DNA of 62,737 bases from an uncultured bacterium (GCA_905214435.1 CAJMMA010000008.1:1-62737); one strand, 5' to 3'. Shown: positions 24,981-33,533, counted from the stretch's first letter. Numbers and translations are program-made. Notes: a model not told the origin generated them from the sequence alone.

Positions 24981-25784
24981 CTAGTCCAGGCGCTGGCCAT
25001 CGGCGCGCAAGCGCTCGGTGCCGCGGCCACTGATCTGGCGGATAACCTCGCCGGCAATCATCTGACCCATGATGGGCGGCATAAAGCTGGCGGTGCCCAA
25101 CTCGGTGCGCTCGTGGATATTGGAAGGGTCGCGGGGCTGGGTCTTAACCGATTCCTCGCAGCTAAACAGTACGTGTAGGCTCTTGATTCCGCGCTTCTTA
25201 CATTCTTTGCGCATAATGCGGCTCATGGGGTCACGTACCGTATCGAAGATGTCGGCAAAGCGGAGACACTCGGGATGGAGCTTGTTGGCCCCGCCCATGG
25301 AGCTAACCAAACGAATGCCGTGGTCCTGAGCATATTTGGCAATGGTGAGCTTGGCCGAGATGGTGTCGATGGCGTCGACGACGTAGTCGAGCTTGCCACC
25401 CGTCTGCTCCAAAACGCTCGCGAAGAAATCATCGATGTTGTCGCTCAGCAGGTATTCGGTGCGCTTGATAACGGTGGCAGCGGGATTGATGTCGTTGATC
25501 ATGGCTTCCATCACGTCCACCTTGCGCTTGCCGATGGTGCTATGAAAGGCGATGGCCTGTCGATTGATATTGCTGGGCGCGACGATATCCTTGTCCAGAA
25601 TCACAAAATGACCGATGCCGCCGCGGGCAAGTGCCTCGCAGCAGTTGGAGCCCACGCCTCCGCAGCCGAGTATCAGCACCGTGGCGTTGGCGAGCTTGTC
25701 GAGTGCCTCGCGGCCCATGATGATCTCGAGCTTGGTGTCGCGTGTCTCGTTGGGAGTTGCGGCTGTGGTTTCGGTCATAGACAT
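24981..25784 (-). CDS. tcdA: tRNA threonylcarbamoyladenosine dehydratase (TcdA/CsdL)
   Basis: A 267-aa ThiF/MoeB/E1-like ATP-dependent enzyme. The nucleotide loop is LILGCGGVGSNCCEALARGGIGHFVILDKD, followed by NINRQAIAFHSTIGKRKVDVM. The later part (VVDAIDTISAKLTIAKYA, SSMGGANKLHPE, DPMSRIMRKECKKRGI) matches TcdA, which cyclises t6A37 in tRNA. ThiF and MoeB paralogues lack the DPMSRIMR block. It is upstream of tatD and divergent from an ArsR/SdpR-type regulator. Confidence 0.88.
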   Translation of the reverse strand: MSMTETTAATPNETRDTKLEIIMGREALDKLANATVLILGCGGVGSNCCEALARGGIGHFVILDKDIVAPSNINRQAIAFHSTIGKRKVDVMEAMINDINPAATVIKRTEYLLSDNIDDFFASVLEQTGGKLDYVVDAIDTISAKLTIAKYAQDHGIRLVSSMGGANKLHPECLRFADIFDTVRDPMSRIMRKECKKRGIKSLHVLFSCEESVKTQPRDPSNIHERTELGTASFMPPIMGQMIAGEVIRQISGRGTERLRADGQRLD

Positions 25785-25885
25785 CCTCCGATGGGGAAGC
25801 GAATCGTGTTTTGGCTATCGCCATTATAGGTAATCGCCCATAGGTTGCGATGGCGCTTACTTTGATGTGGTTTGAAGCATTTCGA

Positions 25886-25923
25886 TTAGATAGTTAGACA
25901 AACATCTAAATATCGAGTATAGT
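25886..25923 (+). promoter_or_regulatory. promoter with overlapping inverted repeat upstream of the ArsR/SdpR-like gene
   Basis: TTAGAT at 25886-25891 and ATCTAA at 25904-25909 form an inverted repeat over a likely -35 (TTAGAC, 25894-25899). An 18-bp spacer leads to a good -10, TATAGT at 25918-25923. A dimeric repressor bound here would block the promoter, as expected for autoregulation by the adjacent ArsR-family protein. Confidence 0.6.
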
Positions 25924-25957
25924 GTGCGCGTCATGAGGGGTGCTGAGAGGAGGTCTT

Positions 25958-26236
25958 ATGCCGGGAGAGGGTTTTAAGGCGCTGGCCGATCCTACGCGGC
26001 GGCGCATTTTGGAACTGCTGCGCGAGGGCAATTGCACGGCGGGGGAGCTTGCCAAGCATTTCGATATCAGTAAGCCGTCGCTGAGCCATCACTTGGCGAC
26101 GCTTAAAAACGCCGGGTTGGTGACCGACGAGCGCCATGGCCAAAACATCGTATACAGCTTAAACACCACCGTCATGCAGGATTTAATTGGCTGGTTTATG
26201 GGTTTTACAAACAATGAAGGTGATAAGGATGAATAA
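25958..26236 (+). CDS. ArsR-family transcriptional regulator (SdpR-like)
   Basis: A 92-aa winged-helix repressor: FKALADPTRRRILELLREGNCTAGELAKHF, then SKPSLSHHLATLKNAGLV. It has no ArsR/SmtB metal-binding cysteines. The neighbour encodes an SdpI-type membrane protein whose start overlaps its end by 8 bp, so it corresponds to the SdpR/SdpI arrangement of Bacillus. There SdpI sequesters SdpR at the membrane on sensing a toxin. GAGGAGG precedes the ATG at 25958. An inverted repeat over its promoter fits autorepression. Confidence 0.88.
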   Translation: MPGEGFKALADPTRRRILELLREGNCTAGELAKHFDISKPSLSHHLATLKNAGLVTDERHGQNIVYSLNTTVMQDLIGWFMGFTNNEGDKDE

Positions 26237-26933
26237 CGAAAACAAGGGCATTCACGCCACGGGGGTATCGTCGCGCGTGTGGATTGCACTGGTCGCTCTG
26301 TGCGTTGCCAATGTCGCAGCGCATCTGATAGTGATGCCGAGCCTGCCGGCGCAGATTCCCACGCACTGGGGCGCGAATGGCGCCGTCGACGGTTGGGGCC
26401 CTAGCTGGATGGCCTCCGCGCTCGGCGTGTTGCCTCTGGCACTTCTCGCGATGTTCTACGTCGTGCCACGCATTGACCCCAAGGGCGAGGCGTATCGGAC
26501 CTCGGGTAAGTTCTATCAGGGCTTCGTAATCGCCTTCACGCTGCTCATGTGTGCCATAAGCTGGCTGGGGGAGCTAACGGTGTGGGGCATCGTGCCGGTG
26601 GTAGGAACGGTCAATTTGCTGGTATCAGGCGCTATCGGCTTGCTCTTTATTGGTATGGGCAACTACTTACCGCGCGTAAAGCAGAACTACACGCTCGGTA
26701 TCAAGACGCCCTGGGCGCTTGCCGATCCCGAGAACTGGCGCCGTACGCAGCGTTTTGGCGGTGCCTGCTTTATGGTGCTGGGCGTTGGCCTGATTGTGAT
26801 GGGCGTGGCGGGTAGCGTGCTTTCGAGTGAAGTCGTCGCCGCGGTGATTGCGGTTCTGGCGTTTGGTTCAGCTGGAGCTGCCTACGTCTATTCGTATCTG
26901 CTGTGGCGCAAATCGCAGCGAGCCGCTCGTTAA
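26229..26933 (+). CDS. SdpI/DUF1648-family membrane protein
   Basis: A 234-aa protein with six or so membrane helices. The DUF1648 signature PTHWGANGAVDGWG follows the first helix, and the SdpI motif GIKTPWALADPENWRRTQRFGG lies near residue 160. In Bacillus, SdpI gives immunity to the SdpC toxin and controls SdpR. No sdpC-like gene is near, so this pair may answer to another signal or to toxins from neighbours. The ATG at 26229 overlaps the regulator stop. A terminator with a GCAA loop follows. Confidence 0.87.
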   Translation: MNNENKGIHATGVSSRVWIALVALCVANVAAHLIVMPSLPAQIPTHWGANGAVDGWGPSWMASALGVLPLALLAMFYVVPRIDPKGEAYRTSGKFYQGFVIAFTLLMCAISWLGELTVWGIVPVVGTVNLLVSGAIGLLFIGMGNYLPRVKQNYTLGIKTPWALADPENWRRTQRFGGACFMVLGVGLIVMGVAGSVLSSEVVAAVIAVLAFGSAGAAYVYSYLLWRKSQRAAR

Positions 26934-26999
26934 GGTTGCGGAAAACTAGCGTACGCAGTTCATAGTATGTTCCGGGGGATTTTTCCCAGGTAGTATTAG

Positions 27000-27026
27000 G
27001 GGGTGTGGGCAACCATGCCCCTTTTT
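27000..27026 (+). terminator. intrinsic terminator after the sdpI-like gene
   Basis: GGGGTGTGG and CCATGCCCC pair (two wobbles) around a GCAA tetraloop, followed by TTTTT. Confidence 0.8.
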
Positions 27027-27117
27027 CGTTTAGTTTCAGAGCTGGTTTCCTCATTTCGTTTCCACTAAAGCGAATCAAGAATAGGGAAACAGAAGGTAGA
27101 AAGGATAAAACAGGCAA

Positions 27118-28797
27118 ATGGCGGAGTTTATCTACCAGATGTATCAGGCTCGTAAGGCCCATGGCGACAAGGTAATCCTTGACGACGTGACCCTGAGCTT
27201 CTACCCCGGTGCCAAGATCGGCGTCGTGGGCCCCAACGGCATGGGCAAGTCGACCCTGCTCAAGATCATGGCCGGTATCGAGGAAGTCTCCAACGGCGAT
27301 GCCAGGCTTACCCCCGGCTACACCGTGGGCATCCTGCAGCAGGAGCCGCCGCTCGATGACGACAAGACCGTCATCGAGAACGTGCGCATGGCGTTTGGCG
27401 ACATGATCGCCAAGGTCGATCGCTTCAACAAGATCGGCGAGGAGATGTGCGACCCGGATTGCGATATGGACGCCCTCATGGCCGAGATGGGCAAGCTCCA
27501 GGACGAGATCGACGCCGCCGGCGGCTGGGATATCGATTCCAAGCTCGGTCAGGCCATGGACGCCCTGCAGCTGCCCGATTCCGACATGCCGGTCAACGTT
27601 CTTTCCGGCGGCGAGCGCCGTCGCGTTGCCCTATGCAAGCTGCTGCTCGAGGCCCCCGACCTGCTGCTGCTCGATGAGCCCACCAACCACCTGGACGCCG
27701 AGTCGATCCTGTGGCTCGAGCACTTCCTGCATAACTATCAGGGCGCGGTGCTTGCCGTCACGCACGACCGCTACTTCCTGGATAACGTCGCCGAGTGGAT
27801 CTGCGAGGTCGACCGCGGCCATCTCTACCCCTACAAGGGCAACTACTCTACGTATCTGGAGACCAAGGCCGCGCGCATCGAGGCCCAAGGCAACCGCGAC
27901 GCCAAGCTCGCCAAGCGTATGGAGGCCGAGCTCGAGTGGGTGCGCAGCTCGCCCAAGGCCCGACAGGCCAAGAACAAGGCCCGTCTGGCTCGCTACGAGG
28001 AGATGGAGGCCGAGGCCCGCGCAAGCCAGAAGCTCGACTGGACCGACATCCGCATCCCCGTGGGACCGCGTCTGGGCAACAAGGTGCTCGAGGCCCATCA
28101 CCTGCACAAGGAGTTCGACGGTCGCGTGCTCATCGATAACCTTTCGTTCACCCTGCCGCGCAACGGCATCGTGGGCGTCATCGGCCCCAACGGTGTCGGT
28201 AAGACCACGCTGTTCAAGACGATTGTGGGCTTGGAGCCGCTGACTTCGGGCGAGCTCGAGGTGGGCGAGACCGTCAAGATTTCTTACGTCGACCAGAACC
28301 GTTCCGGCATCGACCCCGACAAGAACCTGTGGGAGGTCGTCTCGGACGGCCTGGACCACATGATGGTCGGCGAGACCGAGGTTCCGAGCCGCGCTTATGT
28401 GGCGAGCTTTGGCTTTAAGGGCCAGGACCAGCAGAAGCGCGCTGGCGTACTCTCCGGTGGCGAGCGCAACCGTCTGAACTTGGCGCTTACGCTCAAGCAG
28501 GGCGGCAACCTGCTGCTCCTCGACGAGCCCACGAACGACCTCGACGTCGAGACGCTGTCCTCGCTCGAGGCGGCGCTGCTCGAGTTCCCGGGCTGCTCGG
28601 TGGTCATTAGCCACGACCGTATGTTCCTGGACCGCGTCGCCACGCACATTCTGGCGTGGGAGGGCACCGACGAGAATCCGGGCAACTGGTATTGGTTCGA
28701 GGGCAACTTCGAGGCCTATCAGGCCAACCGCATCGAGCGCCTGGGCGAGGACGCAGCCCAGCCGCATCGTATTCACCGCAAGCTCACGCGTGACTAG
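27118..28797 (+). CDS. ettA: energy-dependent translational throttle protein EttA (ABC-F ATPase)
   Basis: A 559-aa soluble ABC-F protein with two ATPase domains. Walker A motifs are GPNGMGKST and GPNGVGKTT, signatures are LSGGERRRVALCKLL and LSGGERNRLNLALTL, and Walker B/LDEPTNHLD and LDEPTNDLD follow. The linker between domains is about 80 residues. Length and the sequence YQARKAHGDKVILDDV at the start match EttA rather than Uup or antibiotic-resistance ABC-F proteins. EttA binds the ribosomal E site and gates the first elongation step by ATP/ADP ratio. A terminator follows. Confidence 0.93.
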   Translation: MAEFIYQMYQARKAHGDKVILDDVTLSFYPGAKIGVVGPNGMGKSTLLKIMAGIEEVSNGDARLTPGYTVGILQQEPPLDDDKTVIENVRMAFGDMIAKVDRFNKIGEEMCDPDCDMDALMAEMGKLQDEIDAAGGWDIDSKLGQAMDALQLPDSDMPVNVLSGGERRRVALCKLLLEAPDLLLLDEPTNHLDAESILWLEHFLHNYQGAVLAVTHDRYFLDNVAEWICEVDRGHLYPYKGNYSTYLETKAARIEAQGNRDAKLAKRMEAELEWVRSSPKARQAKNKARLARYEEMEAEARASQKLDWTDIRIPVGPRLGNKVLEAHHLHKEFDGRVLIDNLSFTLPRNGIVGVIGPNGVGKTTLFKTIVGLEPLTSGELEVGETVKISYVDQNRSGIDPDKNLWEVVSDGLDHMMVGETEVPSRAYVASFGFKGQDQQKRAGVLSGGERNRLNLALTLKQGGNLLLLDEPTNDLDVETLSSLEAALLEFPGCSVVISHDRMFLDRVATHILAWEGTDENPGNWYWFEGNFEAYQANRIERLGEDAAQPHRIHRKLTRD

Positions 28798-28805
28798 TAG
28801 CAAGT

Positions 28806-28836
28806 AGAAAGGCCGCCAGCAAGGGCGGCCTTTCTT
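28806..28836 (+). terminator. intrinsic terminator after ettA
   Basis: AGAAAGGCCGCC and GGCGGCCTTTCT form a perfect stem around AGCAAG, ending in TTGT. The rest of the gap to 29077 is AT-rich, with the palindrome GTAACGTTAC near 29010, and probably contains the promoter of the next gene. Confidence 0.88.
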
Positions 28837-29077
28837 GTAGCAATTGCACTGCAGCTATGCCCTGGCTGCTGGTTTGATTCATAATCAAAGTCATCTCTTT
28901 GGGATTAAAGCCCGTTTTTGCTATGAGTGATTTTCTAATTCCGTTTAAAACGTAAAGACGTATTGGGTTACAAGGACATAAGCAAATCGAATTGAAATAT
29001 AACCAGTGCTGTAACGTTACAAAAAAGGTTATAGAATAGGAGTATCTTATAAGTCGCTCCTCTAGAAAGAAGAACAT

Positions 29078-30205
29078 ATGCTTTCGCGTCGTCGTTTTCT
29101 GCAACTTGTCGCGTCTTCAATTGTCGCCTTAGCCGCACGTCCGAAAGAGGTTTTTGCTTCGACGGGCAATATTGATGGTGAGCAGATACAATTTACTTCA
29201 GAAATTGCGCAAGAGCTTGCCGATAAATATATAAAGGGACTCCTCGGCTCTTCGTATACGCCTTCTGACCCTATTCCTTTTGTAGACGTTGATGGGTCCC
29301 CGCTTGGCTACATTGTTCCGGTTGTGACATTCAATAGAGCCGCGGGCTATTTGGTTTTAGATGCTTCAGATGATGAAATACTTACGGGATATCGTTTTGG
29401 AGACGGCTTAGTCAGCCCTATGGATCGGGGAGGAGATCTTGGTGTTGAGTCTTATTCTTTCAATAACCCAGTCGTAATGATCAATCCATTCGAATTCGGT
29501 GTGCAATCTTTGGACGGTTCAATAACAACAAATTGCGGAAGAACAATCCCGGCTGTTTCCATAGAAGGACGGCCTGTCGTTTTATCGAATAAACCTTCAA
29601 GCTGGAACGATGTCGTAATTTACGCAACTCAAATGCAGGATTACACAGTATCTGGATTTCGTTCCATTTCTCAGTTTATGTCATATGATGAAAGCGAGAT
29701 TAAGAGGCTTACTGCCCACTATGCTTGTATGGTGACAGCTTTTTCGAACGTTGCGGAACTGTATGGCATTGCCAATTTATATAACGACCCTTCGCAATAT
29801 ATGCAGATATGGAATTACACCAATACCCATGCTCTTTCCGATGAAGAACAGACTGTTCCCGGCGTTGTTTTGGGCGGAACGCCGATATCAACCTGTGCAA
29901 CGGGGTTTACAAATTACTGCGCAAGCAGAGGAAGTACTCTTATCGCCCGCACTGTCTCCTCTCCGGCTATCGCGAGCATTCAAAATGAGATTAACTCTAA
30001 TAGACCGAATGTTTTACATGCGAGTTTGTACAACGGATCAGCCCATTCTGTAACAGCGGAGGCTTACGCCACACTTACTGGTAAGAAAACTGGAGAGACA
30101 AGGCAGATGATTGGCATAGCGGACGGCTGGAATTCATCTTTATCCTTCCTGAAGTATGATCAGAGCTATTATGCGTGGACTTATGGAACGACTTTTTCGA
30201 AGTAG
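29078..30205 (+). CDS. Tat-exported papain-like cysteine protease (C10/C39-like), putative
   Basis: A 375-aa protein with a twin-arginine signal (SRRRFLQLVASSIV, cleavage near VFAS). Residues about 70-130 (AAGYLVLDASDDEILTGYRFGDG) resemble the propeptide of streptopain-type enzymes. HYACMVTAFSNVAELYG near residue 213 would carry the catalytic Cys, HSVTAEAYATLTG near 326 the His, and IADGWNSS the Asn/Trp region. Base composition and codon use are clearly more AT-rich than neighbours, suggesting transfer. A lipoprotein gene overlaps its end. The substrate is unknown; a secreted protease is the best reading, not a certain one. Confidence 0.65.
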   Translation: MLSRRRFLQLVASSIVALAARPKEVFASTGNIDGEQIQFTSEIAQELADKYIKGLLGSSYTPSDPIPFVDVDGSPLGYIVPVVTFNRAAGYLVLDASDDEILTGYRFGDGLVSPMDRGGDLGVESYSFNNPVVMINPFEFGVQSLDGSITTNCGRTIPAVSIEGRPVVLSNKPSSWNDVVIYATQMQDYTVSGFRSISQFMSYDESEIKRLTAHYACMVTAFSNVAELYGIANLYNDPSQYMQIWNYTNTHALSDEEQTVPGVVLGGTPISTCATGFTNYCASRGSTLIARTVSSPAIASIQNEINSNRPNVLHASLYNGSAHSVTAEAYATLTGKKTGETRQMIGIADGWNSSLSFLKYDQSYYAWTYGTTFSK

Positions 30206-30575
30206 GACGATTCGTCTAGCTCTGTCTTTGGTGCTGATGGCTTCATTGGTGGGCTGTTCAACAAAGGAAGAGATATCGCGCGGAGGTTCCGGAGAAGTGA
30301 CTGCGACAGACTCAGGTTCATTAGAAATAGCTGGCGGGCATGCCGATGTGATGTTACAAGGAAAAGGCGTGCTTAGGTCGATTGATGCTGAAGACGCTGT
30401 CTGCTCAATAGAGGATTTGAAGACAGGTGAAACTGCATCGTACCGAGTTTCAGATAATGCTGCGAATATGATTGAGTCGATACCGACTGGAGCGCAGGTT
30501 TCTTTTAGATACTTTGCTCCGCAACTTGAGGATGAGCTTGCTTCTCTGGTGTCTATATGCGCCGATGACAACTAA
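30183..30575 (+). CDS. small lipoprotein of unknown function
   Basis: About 130 aa. The N-terminus (MERLFRSRTIRLAL) leads into a hydrophobic segment and the lipobox LVGCST. The mature part is a short beta-rich domain (GKGVLRSIDAEDAVCSIEDL, ASYRVSDNAANMIESI). It begins inside the end of the protease gene (23-bp overlap) and shares its AT-rich composition, so the two were probably acquired and are expressed together. It could be an inhibitor, anchor or partner of the protease. That is inference from position. Confidence 0.7.
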   Translation: MERLFRSRTIRLALSLVLMASLVGCSTKEEISRGGSGEVTATDSGSLEIAGGHADVMLQGKGVLRSIDAEDAVCSIEDLKTGETASYRVSDNAANMIESIPTGAQVSFRYFAPQLEDELASLVSICADDN

Positions 30576-30589
30576 AAGGCCTGAATTCA

Positions 30590-30631
30590 AACGGCCTCGG
30601 ATGGTCAATTGGCTATCCGAGGCCGTTTTTT
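30590..30631. terminator. bidirectional intrinsic terminator
   Basis: AACGGCCTCGGAT and ATCCGAGGCCGTT pair perfectly across an 11-bp loop. TTTT follows on the plus strand, and on the minus strand the stem continues into a short T-rich stretch. It lies between the AT-rich lipoprotein gene and the convergent low-complexity protein. Confidence 0.85.
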
Positions 30632-31937
30632 ACTCGACCGGGGCTTCGACCTTGTCGATGGCCCAGGTGGCTCCGAGGCCGCCGGTGGTGTTGCGGCGAA
30701 TGCGTACGGTGACTTCGTGGCGTTTGCCGGCCTGTGTGTAGCGCAGGGGGAAGCTCGCGCGGTTACGGCCGGCCTCGATGGTACCGCGCTCGCGAGCGAT
30801 CCAGTAGTACTCGCCGACGATGCCGAGGGTGTCAGCGCCGTAGGGGAGATAAGTCGACAGCTGGTGCAGCAGCGGGCTAGGGCAGAAGACCTCGGTCGCG
30901 AAATCGATGGGGAAGTCCCCGGGGATGGTCGGTGCTGCGGGAGCGGGGGCCGGTGCTGAATTGGGGACCGGAGTCGGTGCAGGTGTGGGAGCCTGGTCAC
31001 AGGCGGGTGCGGATGCGGACTCAATGACAGGTGCAGACTCAGATGCCGCTTCTGGCTTAGCTATGGAATCTGTCGGTTCCACGGAGATGGACGTGTCTTC
31101 GGTCCCGGTTTTGGCATCGGCCTGCGGAGTGTCCTCTGCCTCGACGTTCGGCTTGGCCTCGACCGGCGTGGATACCATGGTGGTGATGCCGGCGTTGGCG
31201 TTCTCGGGGTCGTAGACAACCGTGAGCGAGATGGCAGGCTGGGGCGCCTCGGGCTCCGGTGTTGCCTCGGCAGCATCTTGATCCGCGAGCTCGTTGGACT
31301 GATTGTCCTCGGTGTTGTCGCCAAAGCCATCGTGGTTCTGGAACACGGGCGCCTCGGGCTGGCCAGCCGCCTCTTCGGTTGTCGACTTGGGAGCCTCGTT
31401 GAGCCCCGCAGTGGCTTCCTGCTCTGACATAACTTCGGGATCGGTCGTGGCGGCGATTTCGGTTCTGGCTTCTGCCGTCACCTCGATAGCGACTTCGATC
31501 TCTGTCTCGGGCTCGGGTTCCGGCACGGCGTCAACCATGGCTTCCGGCTCGGTGCGCTTTGCGTGCTTGGGGCGCACAGCCTTGAGGTCCTTCTCACCGC
31601 GCTTTTTCTTTTTGTAGGACTGCTTGGCGCCCTTGGCGGTCTTGGGCTTGTCCTCGCCCTTGGCAAGTGCGGCATCCCATGCCTCGTTGGCGATGACCGT
31701 GGCATACAGGCGACCGCCCTTAAAGACAGTCAGCTTAATGCAGTCATCGAGTTCTTCGAGCAACTCGCGCGTGGACTCGAAGCCCAGGTCATAAGCAGTC
31801 ATGTCGCCAGCGGCGAGCGCCTCTTCGACCTGCGTCATAAACGTTTGCTTGCCGCATCCAATCGCATCGCGCAGCAGGCGATACAGATAGATGTGGTTGC
31901 CCAGCGAAAGCGTGGGCCTAACTATTGTCTTGCTCAT
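30630..31937 (-). CDS. Glu/Pro/Ala-rich protein with conserved N- and C-terminal domains, unknown function
   Basis: A 435-aa protein from ATG 31937 (AGGAG upstream). Residues 1-85 are a folded, possibly winged-helix domain (LSLGNHIYLYRLLRDAIGCGKQ, LEELDDCIKLTVFKGGRLYATVIAN). Residues 90-335 are a low-complexity Lys- then Glu/Pro/Ala/Thr-rich linker. The last 95 residues form a second domain (DFATEVFCPSPLLHQLSTYL, RASFPLRYTQAGKRHEVTVR). No signal peptide is seen. G+C is native-like. The linker may be length-variable between strains. I do not recognise the family. Confidence 0.7.
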   Translation of the reverse strand: MSKTIVRPTLSLGNHIYLYRLLRDAIGCGKQTFMTQVEEALAAGDMTAYDLGFESTRELLEELDDCIKLTVFKGGRLYATVIANEAWDAALAKGEDKPKTAKGAKQSYKKKKRGEKDLKAVRPKHAKRTEPEAMVDAVPEPEPETEIEVAIEVTAEARTEIAATTDPEVMSEQEATAGLNEAPKSTTEEAAGQPEAPVFQNHDGFGDNTEDNQSNELADQDAAEATPEPEAPQPAISLTVVYDPENANAGITTMVSTPVEAKPNVEAEDTPQADAKTGTEDTSISVEPTDSIAKPEAASESAPVIESASAPACDQAPTPAPTPVPNSAPAPAPAAPTIPGDFPIDFATEVFCPSPLLHQLSTYLPYGADTLGIVGEYYWIARERGTIEAGRNRASFPLRYTQAGKRHEVTVRIRRNTTGGLGATWAIDKVEAPVE

Positions 31938-32007
31938 GGCAAATCTCCTCTTTACACATGTAAAGCATCTTACCATCGCATGGCGCTCACCATGGCGGCG
32001 CCCAAGG

Positions 32008-32044
32008 CAAACGGGCGCGAACCGCTGTCGATTCGCGCCCGTTA
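32008..32044 (-). terminator. intrinsic terminator after the Ser/Thr-rich membrane protein
   Basis: On the minus strand ACGGGCGCGAA pairs with TTCGCGCCCGT across a 10-bp loop, followed by a weak T-run (TTG). Confidence 0.6.
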
Positions 32045-32077
32045 TACAGGTCGGTTATCTATGAGAGGCAAATGTGC

Positions 32078-33040
32078 TTAGTTGCCCGATGCCGTGCCTT
32101 GGCTCGAGTTGTCGGATGCCGTGCCGGACGCGGTTCCGCTCGAGCTGTTCGAGCTGTTGGTGTTGCTGCTGTCTGCTGTGCCCGTTCCCGAAGTGCTGTC
32201 GCTCGTTTGGCCGCCCGTGCTCGGCTGCGAACCGTCAGTCGTTTGGCTTGAGTCGGTCGTGCCGGACGGCGTGCTGCTGTTGGCCGTAGAGGAATCGGTG
32301 CCCTGCGATTGGTTTTGGGTGTTCGAGGACGAATTGGCAGAGGTGGAACTGTCTTGCGTATCGTCCGTCTTTGCCTGCTGATCCTGCGACTGGGTGTTGC
32401 CATTTGCATCGCTCTCGGTCGTGCGCGACGAAAGGATCGGCTCGGGACGCTCGCCCAGGCCCTCACCGGCAGTGGTGATAAGGATGGCGCCGGCGCAGGC
32501 GATGACCGCGACGATGGCGATAGCGATCGAGAAGACGATGACCTTCTTTTGCGTCTGGCTGCGCTCAGCCGCCGCCTTGGCGCGCAGGCTGTTGGGAGCG
32601 ACGCGCGCCGTGGTCGCGCGTCCCGCAACCTGGCGCATTTCCTGCGTGGTTGCGGCGCCACCTAGGTGCTCCTCGACATTGGGCTCAACGGGCTCGTAGG
32701 CGCCGGTAGGGTAGTCGACAGCGGCATGCGTGCCCTTGATTGCTTCGGCGCTGGCGGAGATAAAGTGGCGATAGATCTGCGAGGACACAACAGTGATGAC
32801 CGAGCTCACGGCGGCGCCGATTACCGATCCGGCGATACCGATCTTGGAGGCAAGCGCCACGCTTGTGGCCGCGGCTGCGGCGCCGGCGATGATTTGGGGA
32901 ATGGAAATGTCATCGAACAGGCCCTTTTTGGGCGAGATGGCCATGGTCTGGCCGATGGAATGGTTTTCGTGAACGCCGTTGTTCAGTGCGGCGGGAGTCA
33001 TGACGCGTGTACGCGGCGCGTCGGTGTACTTGGTTGTCAT
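32078..33040 (-). CDS. membrane protein with long Ser/Thr/Gln-rich extracellular tail
   Basis: A 320-aa protein starting at ATG 33040, preceded by GGGAGGA. It has a hydrophobic Gly/Ala-rich region at about residues 45-80 (IAGAAAAATSVALASKIGIAGSV in part) and a membrane helix at about 165-190. The final 120 residues are almost only Ser, Thr, Asn, Gln, Gly and Asp, a pattern of surface-exposed, possibly glycosylated stalks. No sorting signal is seen. The function is unknown. Co-oriented with the preceding Glu/Pro-rich protein gene but separated from it by a terminator. Confidence 0.7.
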   Translation of the reverse strand: MTTKYTDAPRTRVMTPAALNNGVHENHSIGQTMAISPKKGLFDDISIPQIIAGAAAAATSVALASKIGIAGSVIGAAVSSVITVVSSQIYRHFISASAEAIKGTHAAVDYPTGAYEPVEPNVEEHLGGAATTQEMRQVAGRATTARVAPNSLRAKAAAERSQTQKKVIVFSIAIAIVAVIACAGAILITTAGEGLGERPEPILSSRTTESDANGNTQSQDQQAKTDDTQDSSTSANSSSNTQNQSQGTDSSTANSSTPSGTTDSSQTTDGSQPSTGGQTSDSTSGTGTADSSNTNSSNSSSGTASGTASDNSSQGTASGN

Positions 33041-33211
33041 ACGGGGTCCTCCCGGTGTAAATCTGCTTCGTTTCGTGTAGCCATCAGGGTACCCACCAGA
33101 TGTGAATCGTACGTGACATTTAACAGATACCATCAACTCATCAAGGGGGCTTGCTGTCTTTGGTGCGATAGCCTGATGCTAAACTGGATTTACGATTGCG
33201 AGGTGGTTTAC

Positions 33212-33433
33212 GTGATGTACCCGTATATGACATTCGAAGATGGTACCGAGGTCATTCATTCTGACCTGATTACAGATGGCGATATCGAAAAGGTTATCGT
33301 GCATTTTGAGCGACCGACGGCAGAGGGCTTCGACTCCGCTCGTTGTGAGTTGCCTTCCTGTTCGTGGACTGACTGGGAAGGGCATTTTACTCAGAGTGAA
33401 AAACGAGCTTTCGAAGAGTGTCTGAGCAAATAA
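33212..33433 (+). CDS. small conserved hypothetical protein
   Basis: A product of 72-73 aa starting at GTG 33212 or ATG 33215, with GAGGTGG just upstream. The sequence reads YPYMTFEDGTEVIHSDL, then EKVIVHFERPTAEGFDSARCELPS, and a Trp-containing end. I recall similar small proteins in gut Firmicutes and Actinobacteria, all without a known role. The much longer open frame that enters from 32666 is antisense to the preceding gene and is not real. It stands just before the AT-rich island. Confidence 0.6.
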   Translation: MMYPYMTFEDGTEVIHSDLITDGDIEKVIVHFERPTAEGFDSARCELPSCSWTDWEGHFTQSEKRAFEECLSK

Positions 33434-33439
33434 TTTAGA

Positions 33440-33459
33440 TTAGTTCGAGTTTAGTTCGA
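33440..33459 (+). promoter_or_regulatory. tandem TTAGTTCGA repeats upstream of the radical SAM cassette
   Basis: TTAGTTCGA occurs at 33440-33448 and 33451-33459, an 11-bp period that puts both copies on one face of the helix. The region is AT-rich and about 75 bp before the DUF2087 gene, so it may be a binding site for a regulator of the cassette. Confidence 0.35.
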
Positions 33460-33533
33460 ATAAAGAAGCTGAATGCGATGACCTAAAGCGTATGCATTTT
33501 TAGTATTAGATGCGTATGAAATGGAGGATGTGA

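Noticed and set aside
32666..33433. 255-aa plus-strand ORF ending in the small conserved protein
   Set aside because: Its first two thirds are antisense to the Ser/Thr-rich membrane protein gene; only the last 72 or so codons have a ribosome site and protein-like sequence.
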